Positions 50,227-58,399 of a stretch of DNA of 64,000 nt are shown in pieces. The stretch's first letter is position 1. Each line of letters opens with the position of its first letter. The notes beneath the pieces were generated by a model. That model made no database searches, was not told the origin of the DNA, and saw only the letters and a program-made list of their open reading frames with translations. Source of the stretch: Flavobacterium fluviale (GTDB taxonomy: Bacteria; Bacteroidota; Bacteroidia; Flavobacteriales; Flavobacteriaceae); the NCBI RefSeq assembly GCF_003312915.1, contig NZ_CP030261.1:3286001-3350000 (forward strand). The letters run 5' to 3'. The translations under genes were made by a program, and so were the position numbers.

Positions 50227-51273
50227 ATGATGGGTAATCAGTTTCTTACCAATAGACTTGCAATTGAAATAAACGATTGGAATAGTAAAGAGGAAAACCT
50301 TAAAAAACTTTTCCGTTCCAGTTCTTCAATTGAAACTTCTCTTTTACAGGAGAAGTTAAAATGGTATGAAAGCGTGCTGGTTAGATATCGTAAGACGAAT
50401 AGTGTTTATGAAAACCTTACTCTTCAAGTTGTGAAAAGCGAGCACGATAATCTGGTAAACCAGTTATACCCAGAAAAGCTAAGAAGGTTTATTTATAAAA
50501 ACATAATTCTAAAGATGACTATCAGATTAAAATCTGCTATTTACAGCAAAACTGAAGCGAAATCTAACAATGAGCTTAAGGAAAAATTGGAAAGAACAGG
50601 TTTTAAAGATGCTTTTAAAAAAGTCGAGCGATACATGAATCTGGGAGAAACGAAATTTATTGTGCCTGTTTCTTACTATTTAAATGAAAAAGAGAGACTA
50701 GATCATTCTCTTAATTTTAAAAAAGATGAGTCCGGCCAATATCAATTCGAAGGATTTAAAACCAGTCTTTATTCACAATCCAAAAATGAAGATAATAGAC
50801 AGCACTTTTTCGAAGGGGAAGATTTTAATGCAAGACAGTCTTATGAATTACTTTCAGGTCGGGCGGTTTTGATCGATGGAATCTGGAAGCAATTGGATTT
50901 AAATGATAAAGATGTATCTGGCAGTTATAGAGTAAAAGAATTTCCTCAAGAGTACGGCTATGATTTAAAGAAGGCTTTGGAAGAATTGCCTATAAATTCT
51001 TTGGATCAATTACAGGTTGGGGAAATCTTGAGATCTTTAAAAAATGGAGGCAGAGAGCTGGTTAAATTAGAAAGAAATGGCAGTTCTCAAAATTTTTATG
51101 TAGAAGCTAATCCACAAAACAGAGGGCTTTTGATCCACAATGAAGATTTAAAAAAAGTATTGCTTTCGGATCTTTTAAATCAAAATTCCAAAACTTCAAA
51201 TAAGCAAGCAAAGTATGTAGCGATACAGTCTTCTCAAAGACAACATAGAACAGCTAAAAGTAAAAGTTTATAA
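50227..51273 (+). CDS. DUF3945-like element protein, copy 2
   Basis: 348 residues, soluble. Residues about 195-290 repeat the unit of the previous gene (ARQSYELLSGRAVLIDGIWK, YRVKEFPQEYGYDLKKALEELPINSL, EILRSLKNGGRELVKLERNG and FYVEANPQNRG). The N-terminal part is different and helical. The C-terminus is basic (QRQHRTAKSKSL). The shared unit at the same relative place shows a gene duplication with divergence outside it. Function is unknown. Confidence 0.68.
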   Translation: MMGNQFLTNRLAIEINDWNSKEENLKKLFRSSSSIETSLLQEKLKWYESVLVRYRKTNSVYENLTLQVVKSEHDNLVNQLYPEKLRRFIYKNIILKMTIRLKSAIYSKTEAKSNNELKEKLERTGFKDAFKKVERYMNLGETKFIVPVSYYLNEKERLDHSLNFKKDESGQYQFEGFKTSLYSQSKNEDNRQHFFEGEDFNARQSYELLSGRAVLIDGIWKQLDLNDKDVSGSYRVKEFPQEYGYDLKKALEELPINSLDQLQVGEILRSLKNGGRELVKLERNGSSQNFYVEANPQNRGLLIHNEDLKKVLLSDLLNQNSKTSNKQAKYVAIQSSQRQHRTAKSKSL

Positions 51274-51283
51274 ATTATTCAAA

Positions 51284-51568
51284 ATGGAAAATTTAAAACC
51301 GCTATCGGACTTTTTTACAGCAATTGAAAATGATTTTCGAATAAGCTCGACACATATTGCTATTTACATGTCTCTGCTTCAGTACAGGACGCAGAATCAG
51401 TTTGTAAACCCAATACAGGTGTATAGACATGATATAACACCAATAGCAAAGATTTCCTCTCCGCATACTTACCACAGATGCATCCAGGAATTGAGTGATT
51501 ATGGATATCTTAAATACGAGCCTTCGTTTAAGAAAACACAAGGAAGCAAGATTTACTTTTACGATTGA
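51284..51568 (+). CDS. Small winged-helix-like element protein
   Basis: 94 residues. The sequence reads like one winged helix: LSDFFTAIENDFRISSTHIAIYMSLLQY, then NPIQVYRHDITPIAKISSPHTYHRCIQELSDYGYLKY. Small proteins of this form are common on Bacteroidota mobile elements, often beside recombinases or replication genes. A DNA-binding regulator is the best guess. It starts 10 bp after the second DUF3945-like gene and is followed by a small hairpin terminator. Confidence 0.65.
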   Translation: MENLKPLSDFFTAIENDFRISSTHIAIYMSLLQYRTQNQFVNPIQVYRHDITPIAKISSPHTYHRCIQELSDYGYLKYEPSFKKTQGSKIYFYD

Positions 51569-51587
51569 GCATAGATAAATAACCATG

Positions 51588-51612
51588 AAAGCCCGTAAAG
51601 GGCTTTTATTAT
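51588..51612 (+). terminator. Short terminator closing the tra-side operon
   Basis: AAAGCCC (51588-51594) pairs with GGGCTTT (51600-51606) around a 5-nt loop, followed by TATTATTT. The stem is short but GC-rich. Confidence 0.6.
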
Positions 51613-51620
51613 TTAATCAA

Positions 51621-51791
51621 ATGATGATGGAAAATGAAGAAGAAAAAATGAGAGGAAAAATAACTCCAGAGAAAGCTATGAAAATGTTAAACTCTGAGGG
51701 TATGAATGTTACAATTGAAGAAGCAACTGAAATTTTGCTATTTTTACGAAAATTGGCCCATGCGGTCGTTTCAAAATTTTTAGAATCATGA
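51621..51791 (+). CDS. Small helical protein paired with the serine recombinase
   Basis: 56 residues from the ATG at 51621 (51624 or 51627 are equally possible). I reject the earlier ATG at 51585 because it lies inside the terminator. The protein is helical and charged, ending in a TPEKAMKMLNSEGMNVTIEEATEILLFLRKLA pattern seen in short open frames next to recombinases of Bacteroidota elements. Its stop codon overlaps the recombinase start (ATGA), so they are coupled. It may act as a recombination directionality factor, which is only an inference from position. Confidence 0.55.
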   Translation: MMMENEEEKMRGKITPEKAMKMLNSEGMNVTIEEATEILLFLRKLAHAVVSKFLES

Positions 51792-53338
51792 GTATTATTG
51801 CAGATTTATACATTCGTGTAAGCACAGACGAGCAGGCTGAGAAGGGATATTCACAAAGAAATCAGGAAGAAGTCCTACGTAAGTATTGTTCTATAAATTA
51901 TATTGAAGTTCGTAATGTTATTTATGAAGATCATTCAGCCAAAACCTTTAATAGACCACAATGGAATAAATTACTTCTTAATCTTAAAAGAGAAAAAAAC
52001 AAATGCGACTTTGTCTTATTTACAAAATGGGACAGGTTTAGTAGAAATGCTGGTGACGCATACCAAATGATAAGTGTTCTACGAAAACTTGGAGTGGAGC
52101 CACAAGCAATCGAACAGCCTCTTGATTTATCTATTCCTGAAAATAAGATGATGCTTGCTTTTTATCTCGCTGCCCCAGAAGTGGAGAACGACAGACGGGC
52201 TTTGAATACTTTCCATGGAATGCGAAGAGCTAAAAAAGAAGGAAGATATATGGGAACTGCTCCCTTTGGTTATGCAAATAAATCAAAAGAGGACGGAACT
52301 AAATATATTGCTCTTGTAGAGCCCGCTGCGTCAGTAATGAGATGGATATTCGAAGAAATTGCAAGAGGAGTGTTTAACACTGAACAAGTTTACCATCTTG
52401 CATGCAGAAGAGGTTTTACAAGAACCAAAAGCAATATGTGGGGTTTAATTCGAAATCCAATTTACTATGGTAAAATTTTTGTTCCCCAATATAAAGATGA
52501 AGAAAGCATGTTAGTTACAGGACAGCATGAGCCTTTAATCTCGGAAGGTCTTTTTTATAATGTTCAGGATATTTTAGATGGAAAATCACGTATTTACAGA
52601 CCTAAAATTAAAACAGTTGTAGAATTTCCCCTCAGAGGGTTCTTTAATTGTCCAAAGTGTCAAAAAAAGCTTCAGGGAAGCAAGTGTAAAGGCAGACATA
52701 AACATTACTATTATTATCATTGTGAAGCCCAGTGTAAATTTAGAATCAATTCAGAAATAGCCAACAAACTATTTACTGAAAATCTAAAAAAATATCAGCC
52801 AATACCGGAAGTTAAAAAATTATACACTTCGGTTATATTTGAAACCCATCGAGAATTGGCTAACAATGCTGGTGAACAGAAAAGAAGACTTTTAGAGCAG
52901 ATTAAAGATTACGAACTTCGATTAAGTAATGCAAGAGATCTTCTTTTAACATCGAAAATAGATTCCGATGATTATAAATTAATGAAAGATGACTACACTA
53001 TACGAATTACAAACCTTGAAAGGGAATTATCATCCATAGCAAAAGATAGACACAGCATCGAATCCCTTTTAAATAAAGGTATAGAGAATTTAATTAAAAT
53101 GAATGAAGCTTACGTAGATATGGATTTATCAGAAGCTCGGAGCCTCATAGGTTTAGTTTACCCTGAAAATTTTACGATTCGTGAAAATAAAATACAAACC
53201 GCTAGAGTGAATAAAATTGTAGAGAGTATATATTTGATAAACAAGGAGTTACGGGATAAAAAAAATGGGGCAAAAGATGATTTTTATCTTTTGTCCCATA
53301 GAGTGACCTCGACTGGATTCAAACCAGTAACCTTCTGA
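51788..53338 (+). CDS. Large serine recombinase, C-terminus read into tRNA-Arg antisense
   Basis: 516 residues as an open frame. The N-terminal catalytic domain starts ADLYIRVSTDEQ with the nucleophile Ser12, then TKWDRFSRNAGDAY and NDRRALNTFHGMRRAKKEGRYMG. A zinc ribbon follows (CPKCQKKLQGSKCKG ... CEAQC), then a coiled-coil region (about 355-420). This is the usual order of integrases for phages and ICEs, which join attP to attB without homology. The last codons (about 490-516) run through a tRNA terminator and the antisense of tRNA-Arg, so the true C-terminus is uncertain and the tail probably comes from the host target. Confidence 0.9.
   Translation: MSIIADLYIRVSTDEQAEKGYSQRNQEEVLRKYCSINYIEVRNVIYEDHSAKTFNRPQWNKLLLNLKREKNKCDFVLFTKWDRFSRNAGDAYQMISVLRKLGVEPQAIEQPLDLSIPENKMMLAFYLAAPEVENDRRALNTFHGMRRAKKEGRYMGTAPFGYANKSKEDGTKYIALVEPAASVMRWIFEEIARGVFNTEQVYHLACRRGFTRTKSNMWGLIRNPIYYGKIFVPQYKDEESMLVTGQHEPLISEGLFYNVQDILDGKSRIYRPKIKTVVEFPLRGFFNCPKCQKKLQGSKCKGRHKHYYYYHCEAQCKFRINSEIANKLFTENLKKYQPIPEVKKLYTSVIFETHRELANNAGEQKRRLLEQIKDYELRLSNARDLLLTSKIDSDDYKLMKDDYTIRITNLERELSSIAKDRHSIESLLNKGIENLIKMNEAYVDMDLSEARSLIGLVYPENFTIRENKIQTARVNKIVESIYLINKELRDKKNGAKDDFYLLSHRVTSTGFKPVTF
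53258..53298 (-). terminator. Terminator of the tRNA-Arg gene
   Basis: Reading leftwards, TGGGACAAAAGAT (53298-53286) pairs with ATCTTTTGCCCCA (53278-53266), 12 of 13 pairs plus one G-U, and runs into eight T (53265-53258). It starts 6 bp beyond the tRNA 3' end. It lies inside the open frame of the recombinase gene. Confidence 0.8.
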
Positions 53339-53377
53339 GCCGTAATCAGATGCGCTATTCAGTTGCGCCACGAGGCC
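53304..53377 (-). tRNA. tRNA-Arg (anticodon ACG)
   Basis: Reading leftwards, all arms fit a 74-nt tRNA: acceptor GGCCTCG (53377-53371) with CGAGGTC (53311-53305) with one G-U; D-stem GCGC with a 9-nt loop; anticodon stem TCTGA with TCAGA around the loop TTACGGC, giving anticodon ACG; 5-nt variable loop AGGTT; T-stem ACTGG with CCAGT around TTTGAAT; discriminator A at 53304. CCA is not encoded. The 3' end points left to the element, the usual side for ICE insertion. Confidence 0.93.
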
Positions 53378-53379
53378 TT

Positions 53380-53413
53380 TTTGTTATCAATTAGCTAATT
53401 TTTTGTAGCTTTG
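53380..53413 (+). promoter_or_regulatory. Possible apt promoter
   Basis: TAGCTTTG at 53406-53413 matches TAnnTTTG, with TTTG at 53380-53383 about 22 bp earlier. It lies 78 bp before apt. It overlaps the leader of the tRNA-Arg transcript on the other strand. Confidence 0.45.
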
Positions 53414-53433
53414 TTGATTGCTTATTGCGGGTG

Positions 53434-53463
53434 CAAAGATAGGCATAAATGTGAGATAAACAA
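53434..53463 (-). promoter_or_regulatory. tRNA-Arg promoter
   Basis: Reading leftwards, TTG (53463-53461), exactly 19 bp, then TATCTTTG (53441-53434): a full match to the Bacteroidota TTG-N19-TAnnTTTG promoter, 57 bp before the tRNA 5' end. Confidence 0.78.
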
Positions 53464-53491
53464 GCAAAAAATAACAGAAAAATAAAAAAAA

Positions 53492-54004
53492 ATGAAGATT
53501 GAAAATTATGTGCGTGATATTCAGGGGTTTCCTAAAGAAGGAATTTTATTTAAAGACATCACTCCGTTACTAATTAACCCCGAAGCGCGAACAAATTGCC
53601 TGCAAATCTTGGTTGATTCTTTAAAAGGACAAAAAATTGACAAGGTCGTGGGAGCAGAGTCCCGTGGCTTTTTCTTCGGAATGTTGCTCGCGCAGGAATT
53701 AAATGCCGGATTTGTGCCTCTTAGAAAACCTAAAAAACTTCCTTTTGAAACAATTTCAGCTTCTTACGAGCTAGAATATGGTTCTGATAGTTTAGAAATG
53801 CATACTGATGCTATTCAAAAAGGAGATCGTGTTTTAATTCACGATGATGTGCTTGCTACAGGCGGTACTGCAAAAGCAGTTTGTGAATTGGTTGAAAAAC
53901 TAGGTGGAGAAATTGTACAGTGCAATTTTCTAATGGAACTTTCTTTTCTCAATGGAAGAGAAAAAATAAAGAACAATCCTATATTTGCAGCAATAACCTA
54001 TTAG
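53492..54004 (+). CDS. apt: Adenine phosphoribosyltransferase
   Basis: 170 residues, the normal length. The enzyme makes AMP from adenine and PRPP in the cytosol (purine salvage). Visible marks: IENYVRDIQGFPKEGILFKDITPLL at the start, GAESRGFFFGMLLA, a flexible loop region with LRKPKKLPFET, and the PRPP-binding motif VLIHDDVLATGGTA. It is the first core gene right of the tRNA and is AT-rich like those that follow. The next gene begins 11 bp after its stop and may be co-transcribed. Confidence 0.95.
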   Translation: MKIENYVRDIQGFPKEGILFKDITPLLINPEARTNCLQILVDSLKGQKIDKVVGAESRGFFFGMLLAQELNAGFVPLRKPKKLPFETISASYELEYGSDSLEMHTDAIQKGDRVLIHDDVLATGGTAKAVCELVEKLGGEIVQCNFLMELSFLNGREKIKNNPIFAAITY

Positions 54005-54015
54005 CCTTTTCGTAA

Positions 54016-54786
54016 ATGAAATTATTTTACTATTTGGTTTTACTTGTTTTATTGTCTTCTTGTAATAACAATGAAGGAACAAAAAAAATACCGCTTAAAA
54101 CTCCGGCAACAGATAGAATAATTGAAAATAATGTTGTAAAGTCTTCTAATAAAAAATTCAAAAGTAGTCTAAGACCCAGTCAAGATTTAGAATTGCATAA
54201 AGTATATATTGATACCGTTCAGTTTATTGAATATAATACCGACTTTGATTATTTTTTTATTGAAGTAAAAAAAGGAAATGATATCGCTGGCTTGAATACC
54301 AACAGTGACAACATAAATTTTAATCGAGGAGATATATTAGAAGTAAAATGGAAGATAGATAGTATATTTATTGCTGGAGATGGTGAAACTTTGGATTTTT
54401 CGGAGTGGCTTGTCAATGCAAAGAAAATCAAAGATGGTGACTTAAGTTTGTTTAAAAAGAAGTATAAGAAAAAAATAAAGTTTTACACAGACAAAGAGAA
54501 TATGTCTGATTGGTATAAAGATTTATTGTATAAAAACGTTGAATATTATCTGGCAAACTCTAAAAAAGAACTTGTAAAATTACACATTCAAAATACTTCG
54601 CCAGACGAGCAATTGAGTTATTCTATAGAAGATCAGGAACGTGACGGAAAATTGTATACGGTATTAGGATTAGCAAACGATTTTGAAAACCGTACGAGTA
54701 TAATTCAATGGTTATATTTTGATCAGCAAAGTAAAAAACTTTATGAGTACGATCTGGCAAATGACAAACTAATTGAGTTTCCTTAA
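54016..54786 (+). CDS. Lipoprotein of unknown function
   Basis: 256 residues. The signal ends in LLSSC (Cys16), so it is a lipoprotein. The mature part begins with Lys/Thr/Asn-rich sequence, then strands and helices with YNTDFDYFFIEVKKGNDIAG and SFIDEQERDGKLYTVLGLAND-like segments. I recognise no family. It is 11 bp after apt and converges with the response regulator gene. Confidence 0.7.
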   Translation: MKLFYYLVLLVLLSSCNNNEGTKKIPLKTPATDRIIENNVVKSSNKKFKSSLRPSQDLELHKVYIDTVQFIEYNTDFDYFFIEVKKGNDIAGLNTNSDNINFNRGDILEVKWKIDSIFIAGDGETLDFSEWLVNAKKIKDGDLSLFKKKYKKKIKFYTDKENMSDWYKDLLYKNVEYYLANSKKELVKLHIQNTSPDEQLSYSIEDQERDGKLYTVLGLANDFENRTSIIQWLYFDQQSKKLYEYDLANDKLIEFP

Positions 54787-54800
54787 AGTTAGTTTACAGA

Positions 54801-55451
54801 TTACACAAAAACAATTTTATGCTTAATGGCATAAAGTACAAGTCCGATTCGGGTTTTTATTTCAAGTTTATCAAAGAGTATTTCTCGGTAACCGTCAATA
54901 GTTTTTGGACTCAAACACATCTGTGACGCAATTTCCTTATAAGTCATTTCGGTGCAGGCATGTTTGATAAAGACAATCTCTTTTTCTTTTAAATTGATTT
55001 TTCTATTGTCGCTATTGACTTTATTAATAAGCATTCCTGAAACTAATTCTGTGAAATAAAAGCCCTTTTCGACTACACATTCTATTGCTTCCCTAAATAT
55101 TTCTGGCGAAGTATCTTTTAGTAGATAACCTTTGGCACCATTTGTAATCATTTTGATGATGATTTCCTCGTCGTCATTAACAGATAAAGCAATTACTTTG
55201 AGATCTGGTCTATTGTCTTTTAACCATTTCATAGTACTTAATCCATCGAGAACGGGCATATTGACATCGAGCAAAATAAGGTCGATTGCCGCCGAAGTAT
55301 TCTCTTCAAGATAATCAATAAATACTTTTCCGTTTTCAAAACGGTGAATAACATCATAATCACCAAAACTTTTAATTAACAATTCTAGGGACTGCGAAAA
55401 AAGCAGATGATCGTCTACAATTATGATTTTATTTTTTGGGTTAGTTTTCAT
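54801..55451 (-). CDS. NarL/LuxR-type response regulator
   Basis: 216 residues. The receiver domain has IIIVDDHLLFS (Asp pocket), phospho-acceptor Asp62 in LILLDVNMPVLDG and the conserved Lys in GYLLKDTSPE. The C-terminal LuxR-type helix-turn-helix reads LNLKEKEIVFIKHACTEMTYKEIASQMCLSPKTIDGYRE. It overlaps the histidine kinase gene by 11 bp, so the two form a two-component pair. The signal and targets are unknown. Confidence 0.93.
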   Translation of the reverse strand: MKTNPKNKIIIVDDHLLFSQSLELLIKSFGDYDVIHRFENGKVFIDYLEENTSAAIDLILLDVNMPVLDGLSTMKWLKDNRPDLKVIALSVNDDEEIIIKMITNGAKGYLLKDTSPEIFREAIECVVEKGFYFTELVSGMLINKVNSDNRKINLKEKEIVFIKHACTEMTYKEIASQMCLSPKTIDGYREILFDKLEIKTRIGLVLYAIKHKIVFV

Positions 55452-56223
55452 GGTCTTGCGTTAAAGGATATTCGATAGTTACACTTGTTCCAGTTTTATC
55501 AGAATTTATAATTAATACAGCACCAATTAATTTGGCTCTCAATCTCATATTATTAAGACCTAATCCTGAATTTGATTTTTTATTGTCGTATCCAATTCCG
55601 AAATCTTTTAATTGTAATTTAAAAACGGAATCAGTAGTTTCGATGTTCACATCAAATAAATCACTTCGAGAGTGTTTTAAACTATTGTGAAGAGCCTCTT
55701 GGAAAATTCTGTAAATGATTAATTCATGTTCCTCATTTATGGTCGGAATTGCTCCTATTTGATTAAAATTGTATTTGATTTTTTTAAGTTTCTTAATTCT
55801 TTCCAAATCCTGCTGAATAGCTTCAAGAAAGTTGTTCTGAAGCAGATTGTCTTTATTGATAATTCTTGAAAGAATTCTCAGTTCGTCCAAGGCTTTAGCC
55901 AAAACAGCTTTCATGTCTTTAAGTTCACTAATCTGAACATTTTTATTGCTGATTGAAATATTAAGCTGCATAATAGCGACAGATATAATCTGGCCGATAT
56001 TGTCGTGAAGTTCTTTACTAATTTCAGACAAAGTCTGATCTTTTATTTCAATTCTGGTTTTAACCAGCTCTGATTGGAAATACAAGTCGGCCTCCATTTT
56101 CTCCACCACAAAGTTGTTTTTCTTCTTTAAAAAATAAAAGAAAATTATAAGTATAACGATAAGAAGGGTAAAGAAAACGATACCCAGAGAAATGACTAAT
56201 AATTGTATTTCTTTTCGCTCCAT
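55441..56223 (-). CDS. Sensor histidine kinase (HisKA_3/NarX type)
   Basis: 260 residues from the ATG at 56223 (a TTG seven codons upstream is possible but gives a poor start). One membrane helix (about 8-32), a short linker, then the phospho-acceptor His73 in ISKELHDNIGQ and the ATPase motif with FGIGYDNKKSNSGLGLNNMRLR. The fold is the NarX class that pairs with NarL-type regulators, encoded next to it. Sensing may come through the membrane protein gene upstream, which overlaps it by 28 bp. Confidence 0.9.
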   Translation of the reverse strand: MERKEIQLLVISLGIVFFTLLIVILIIFFYFLKKKNNFVVEKMEADLYFQSELVKTRIEIKDQTLSEISKELHDNIGQIISVAIMQLNISISNKNVQISELKDMKAVLAKALDELRILSRIINKDNLLQNNFLEAIQQDLERIKKLKKIKYNFNQIGAIPTINEEHELIIYRIFQEALHNSLKHSRSDLFDVNIETTDSVFKLQLKDFGIGYDNKKSNSGLGLNNMRLRAKLIGAVLIINSDKTGTSVTIEYPLTQDHEN

Positions 56224-56843
56224 ATAAAACCTATTATAAAACAACTGTGAGCCAGAAAATTTAAGATAAACAGTACTAAGCTAAATATTGATTCGTCTTG
56301 TTTAATTAAGAACCAATTGATAGCCAGCATAAAAGGTGTGAAAGGAACGTGAAACACAAGTATTCCGAAAATATACCAGAAAAAAACAGACTTTTTAAAG
56401 TTTAATATTTTTTCTGAATTAAAAATCTCTATTAAATATAAACATGACAATATCAGTACTAATAAAACACCTATCGCAAAACTATATGTAAATGAACGGT
56501 TCAGGTCTTCTTTAAAAAATAAAAGATTTAAAAAAAAAGAAACGATAAATAAGACAAGAAATATAGCTGCGCAAACCCGATGATTGATTTTATTTAATAA
56601 GGCTCTTAGAAGTAAGATATAGGCAGAAAAACTGGCGAACATGTAAAAATTGTAAACGTAAAAATTCAGCAAACCCGTCCATTGGGTAAAATAATAGCCT
56701 ACAATTTCGGTTACAATTGAAAACCAGATTAAAAGTACTAAAAATTTAGCTTTATTACCAGGAAGTTTTGGCAGGGAAAACAAGCCGACTATTCCTGATA
56801 ATAAAGCTAGATAAATGATATAAGATCTTAAAAATTCAAACAT
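56196..56843 (-). CDS. Polytopic membrane protein of the signalling operon, unknown function
   Basis: 215 residues with about seven hydrophobic helices spread over the chain and almost no loops (for example YIIYLALLSGIVGLFSLP and LLIWFSIVTEIVGYYFTQW). It looks like a small integral membrane sensor or channel. Its 3' end overlaps the histidine kinase start by 28 bp, suggesting it is the input partner. No family name is known to me. Confidence 0.7.
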   Translation of the reverse strand: MFEFLRSYIIYLALLSGIVGLFSLPKLPGNKAKFLVLLIWFSIVTEIVGYYFTQWTGLLNFYVYNFYMFASFSAYILLLRALLNKINHRVCAAIFLVLFIVSFFLNLLFFKEDLNRSFTYSFAIGVLLVLILSCLYLIEIFNSEKILNFKKSVFFWYIFGILVFHVPFTPFMLAINWFLIKQDESIFSLVLFILNFLAHSCFIIGFIWSEKKYNY

Positions 56844-56847
56844 AGTT

Positions 56848-57279
56848 TTAGTATAATAAACTTGGTGGTCTTCCGATGTTTCCGTAATTCATTGGGTCAA
56901 GACTTTGAATATCAGAAGAAGAAGCTTCTTGCACTAAAGCAAAACTTTGAATTTTTGCTGTGTTGTTCTCTATCTTCTTTCCTGTGGGAACTAAAAATAA
57001 AGTTGTCAGCCCAGCTTTTTCTCCGTGTTTTTCGTCATCTGGATAAATTCCAAAATAAAAGCGGATTCCGTCTACGTTGTAACCATCTTTTGCTCCATTA
57101 GTTTTGATGTAGTGAATGTAGTTTTCTAATTCTTCCAAAGAATACCAAATGGCATTTGCATCTTCTTTCTGCGCTTTTTTTGCTGTAAGCGAAGCTCTTT
57201 TGTTGTTGTAATTCACATTTAATTGTCTAGCAAATTCTTTTGTAATTAACTGACTTGGTTTTGCAGGAGGATTTTTCAT
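56848..57279 (-). CDS. Conserved hypothetical protein of the signalling operon
   Basis: 143 residues, soluble. It contains SLTAKKAQKEDANAIWYSLEEL, then an IHYIKTNGAKDGYNVDGIRF segment and FYFGIYPDDEKHGEKAGLTT. The protein looks like a small flavobacterial family of unknown role. It starts the four-gene run (this gene, membrane protein, kinase, regulator) with 4 bp to the next gene. The ATG at 57277-57279 is preceded by an AT-rich gap of about 295 bp to the next divergent gene. Confidence 0.65.
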   Translation of the reverse strand: MKNPPAKPSQLITKEFARQLNVNYNNKRASLTAKKAQKEDANAIWYSLEELENYIHYIKTNGAKDGYNVDGIRFYFGIYPDDEKHGEKAGLTTLFLVPTGKKIENNTAKIQSFALVQEASSSDIQSLDPMNYGNIGRPPSLLY

Positions 57280-57574
57280 GATTTTTATTGATTATTGGTT
57301 AAGGGTTTAGTTAACAGGATTTTGAAGTTCTGCTGGTGACAAAATTATTTGAAACCTAAAAAATGAACAAGGGGAAATACACCCTTTTTTCTACAGGTAA
57401 ATTTATTCAAAAAAATGGGTTAAAGTACTGTTATGTAATATTTTATAAAAATAGAATTTTACACTATCAGTTTTTCTTTAAAAGCCCAGAAGAAAGACAG
57501 AAAGCATCGTAATAATTAACTTTTTAAAATGCTTCAAATGAATTAATAATAACCATTACCATAAATAAAAAATC

Positions 57575-58396
57575 ATGAGAACTATAAAAGCAGGAGCAAA
57601 GTCTGCAGAAGTTTATTACTTAAATGAGCTTTTGGCAAAATTAAAATACAGTGTAATTGTTTCCGATTATTTCGGAACAGCAACCGATAAGGCAGTTAAA
57701 GATTTTCAATCCAATAATAATTTAGTTGTTGACGGCGTAGTAGGATTAAAAACCTGGTCGGCACTTTTAGAGAAAAGTAAAAATAGTTTTTCGTCTAACA
57801 GCAAACTGCTTTCAGAACAAAATTTAATCGATTTTTCAAATCAGTTTAATCTTGAACTGGCAGTTGTAAAAGCGGTAAATGAAGTAGAAAGCAACGGAAA
57901 AGGTTTTTTAATTGACGGACGTCCGAAGATTTTGTTTGAAGGCCATATTTTTTGGCGTGAATTAGAGAAAAGAGGAATTAATCCGAGATCTTATTTGAAT
58001 TCAAATAATCAGGATATTCTATTTGAAAACTACACTAAAAAATATTATGTAGGAGGAACAGCGGAATATACGCGTCTGGAAAAAGCGAGAAACTTGGGTC
58101 AAGACAAAAAAATTAAAGATGCAGCCAACAGTTCAGCTTCGTGGGGATTATTTCAGATAATGGGTTTTAATGCGCTATCAATTGGATATAAAAGCGTAGA
58201 TGAATTTGTAGAAAAAATGAACCAAAACGAAGGCGAGCATTTAAAAGCTTTCGGATTATTCCTCGAAAAAAACAATTTGATATCTCTTCTCAGAAATAAA
58301 AATTGGGCGTCTTTCGCTCTAAAATACAATGGACCAGCCTATAAAACCAACAAATATGATGAGAAGTTAATGAGAGCTTATCAGAAATACTTATGA
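57575..58396 (+). CDS. N-acetylmuramidase-family cell-wall hydrolase with peptidoglycan-binding domain
   Basis: 273 residues. Residues about 1-65 fit a peptidoglycan-binding domain: SAEVYYLNELLAKLKY, ATDKAVKDFQSNNNLVVDGVVGLKTWSAL. The rest matches the N-acetylmuramidase (DUF3380) family: VEPNGKGFLIDGRPKILFEGHIFWREL-like (as VESNGKGFLIDGRPKILFEG), then ASWGLFQIMGFNAL and FALKYNGPAY. The Glu in VESNGK is a likely catalytic acid. No signal peptide is visible, so export may use a phage-like or non-classical way. It is monocistronic. Confidence 0.88.
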   Translation: MRTIKAGAKSAEVYYLNELLAKLKYSVIVSDYFGTATDKAVKDFQSNNNLVVDGVVGLKTWSALLEKSKNSFSSNSKLLSEQNLIDFSNQFNLELAVVKAVNEVESNGKGFLIDGRPKILFEGHIFWRELEKRGINPRSYLNSNNQDILFENYTKKYYVGGTAEYTRLEKARNLGQDKKIKDAANSSASWGLFQIMGFNALSIGYKSVDEFVEKMNQNEGEHLKAFGLFLEKNNLISLLRNKNWASFALKYNGPAYKTNKYDEKLMRAYQKYL

Positions 58397-58399
58397 GAA

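Larger units (their letters stand above)
13374..53303. mobile_element. Integrative conjugative element, right-hand part (left end not seen)
   Basis: The segment carries a mob block (mobA, mobB, mobC), a tra operon of the Bacteroidota type, regulators, a large serine recombinase and cargo, and ends at the 3' end of a tRNA-Arg gene, a common ICE target. The GC-rich repair block 1-12.9 kb may also belong to it. No copy of the tRNA 3' end was found by eye to the left, so the coordinates given are a minimum span from the first mob gene to the tRNA. Confidence 0.75.

Noticed and set aside
51585..51620. An upstream ATG for the small gene before the serine recombinase.
   Set aside because: These codons lie inside the terminator hairpin; the ATG cluster at 51621-51629 is a better start.
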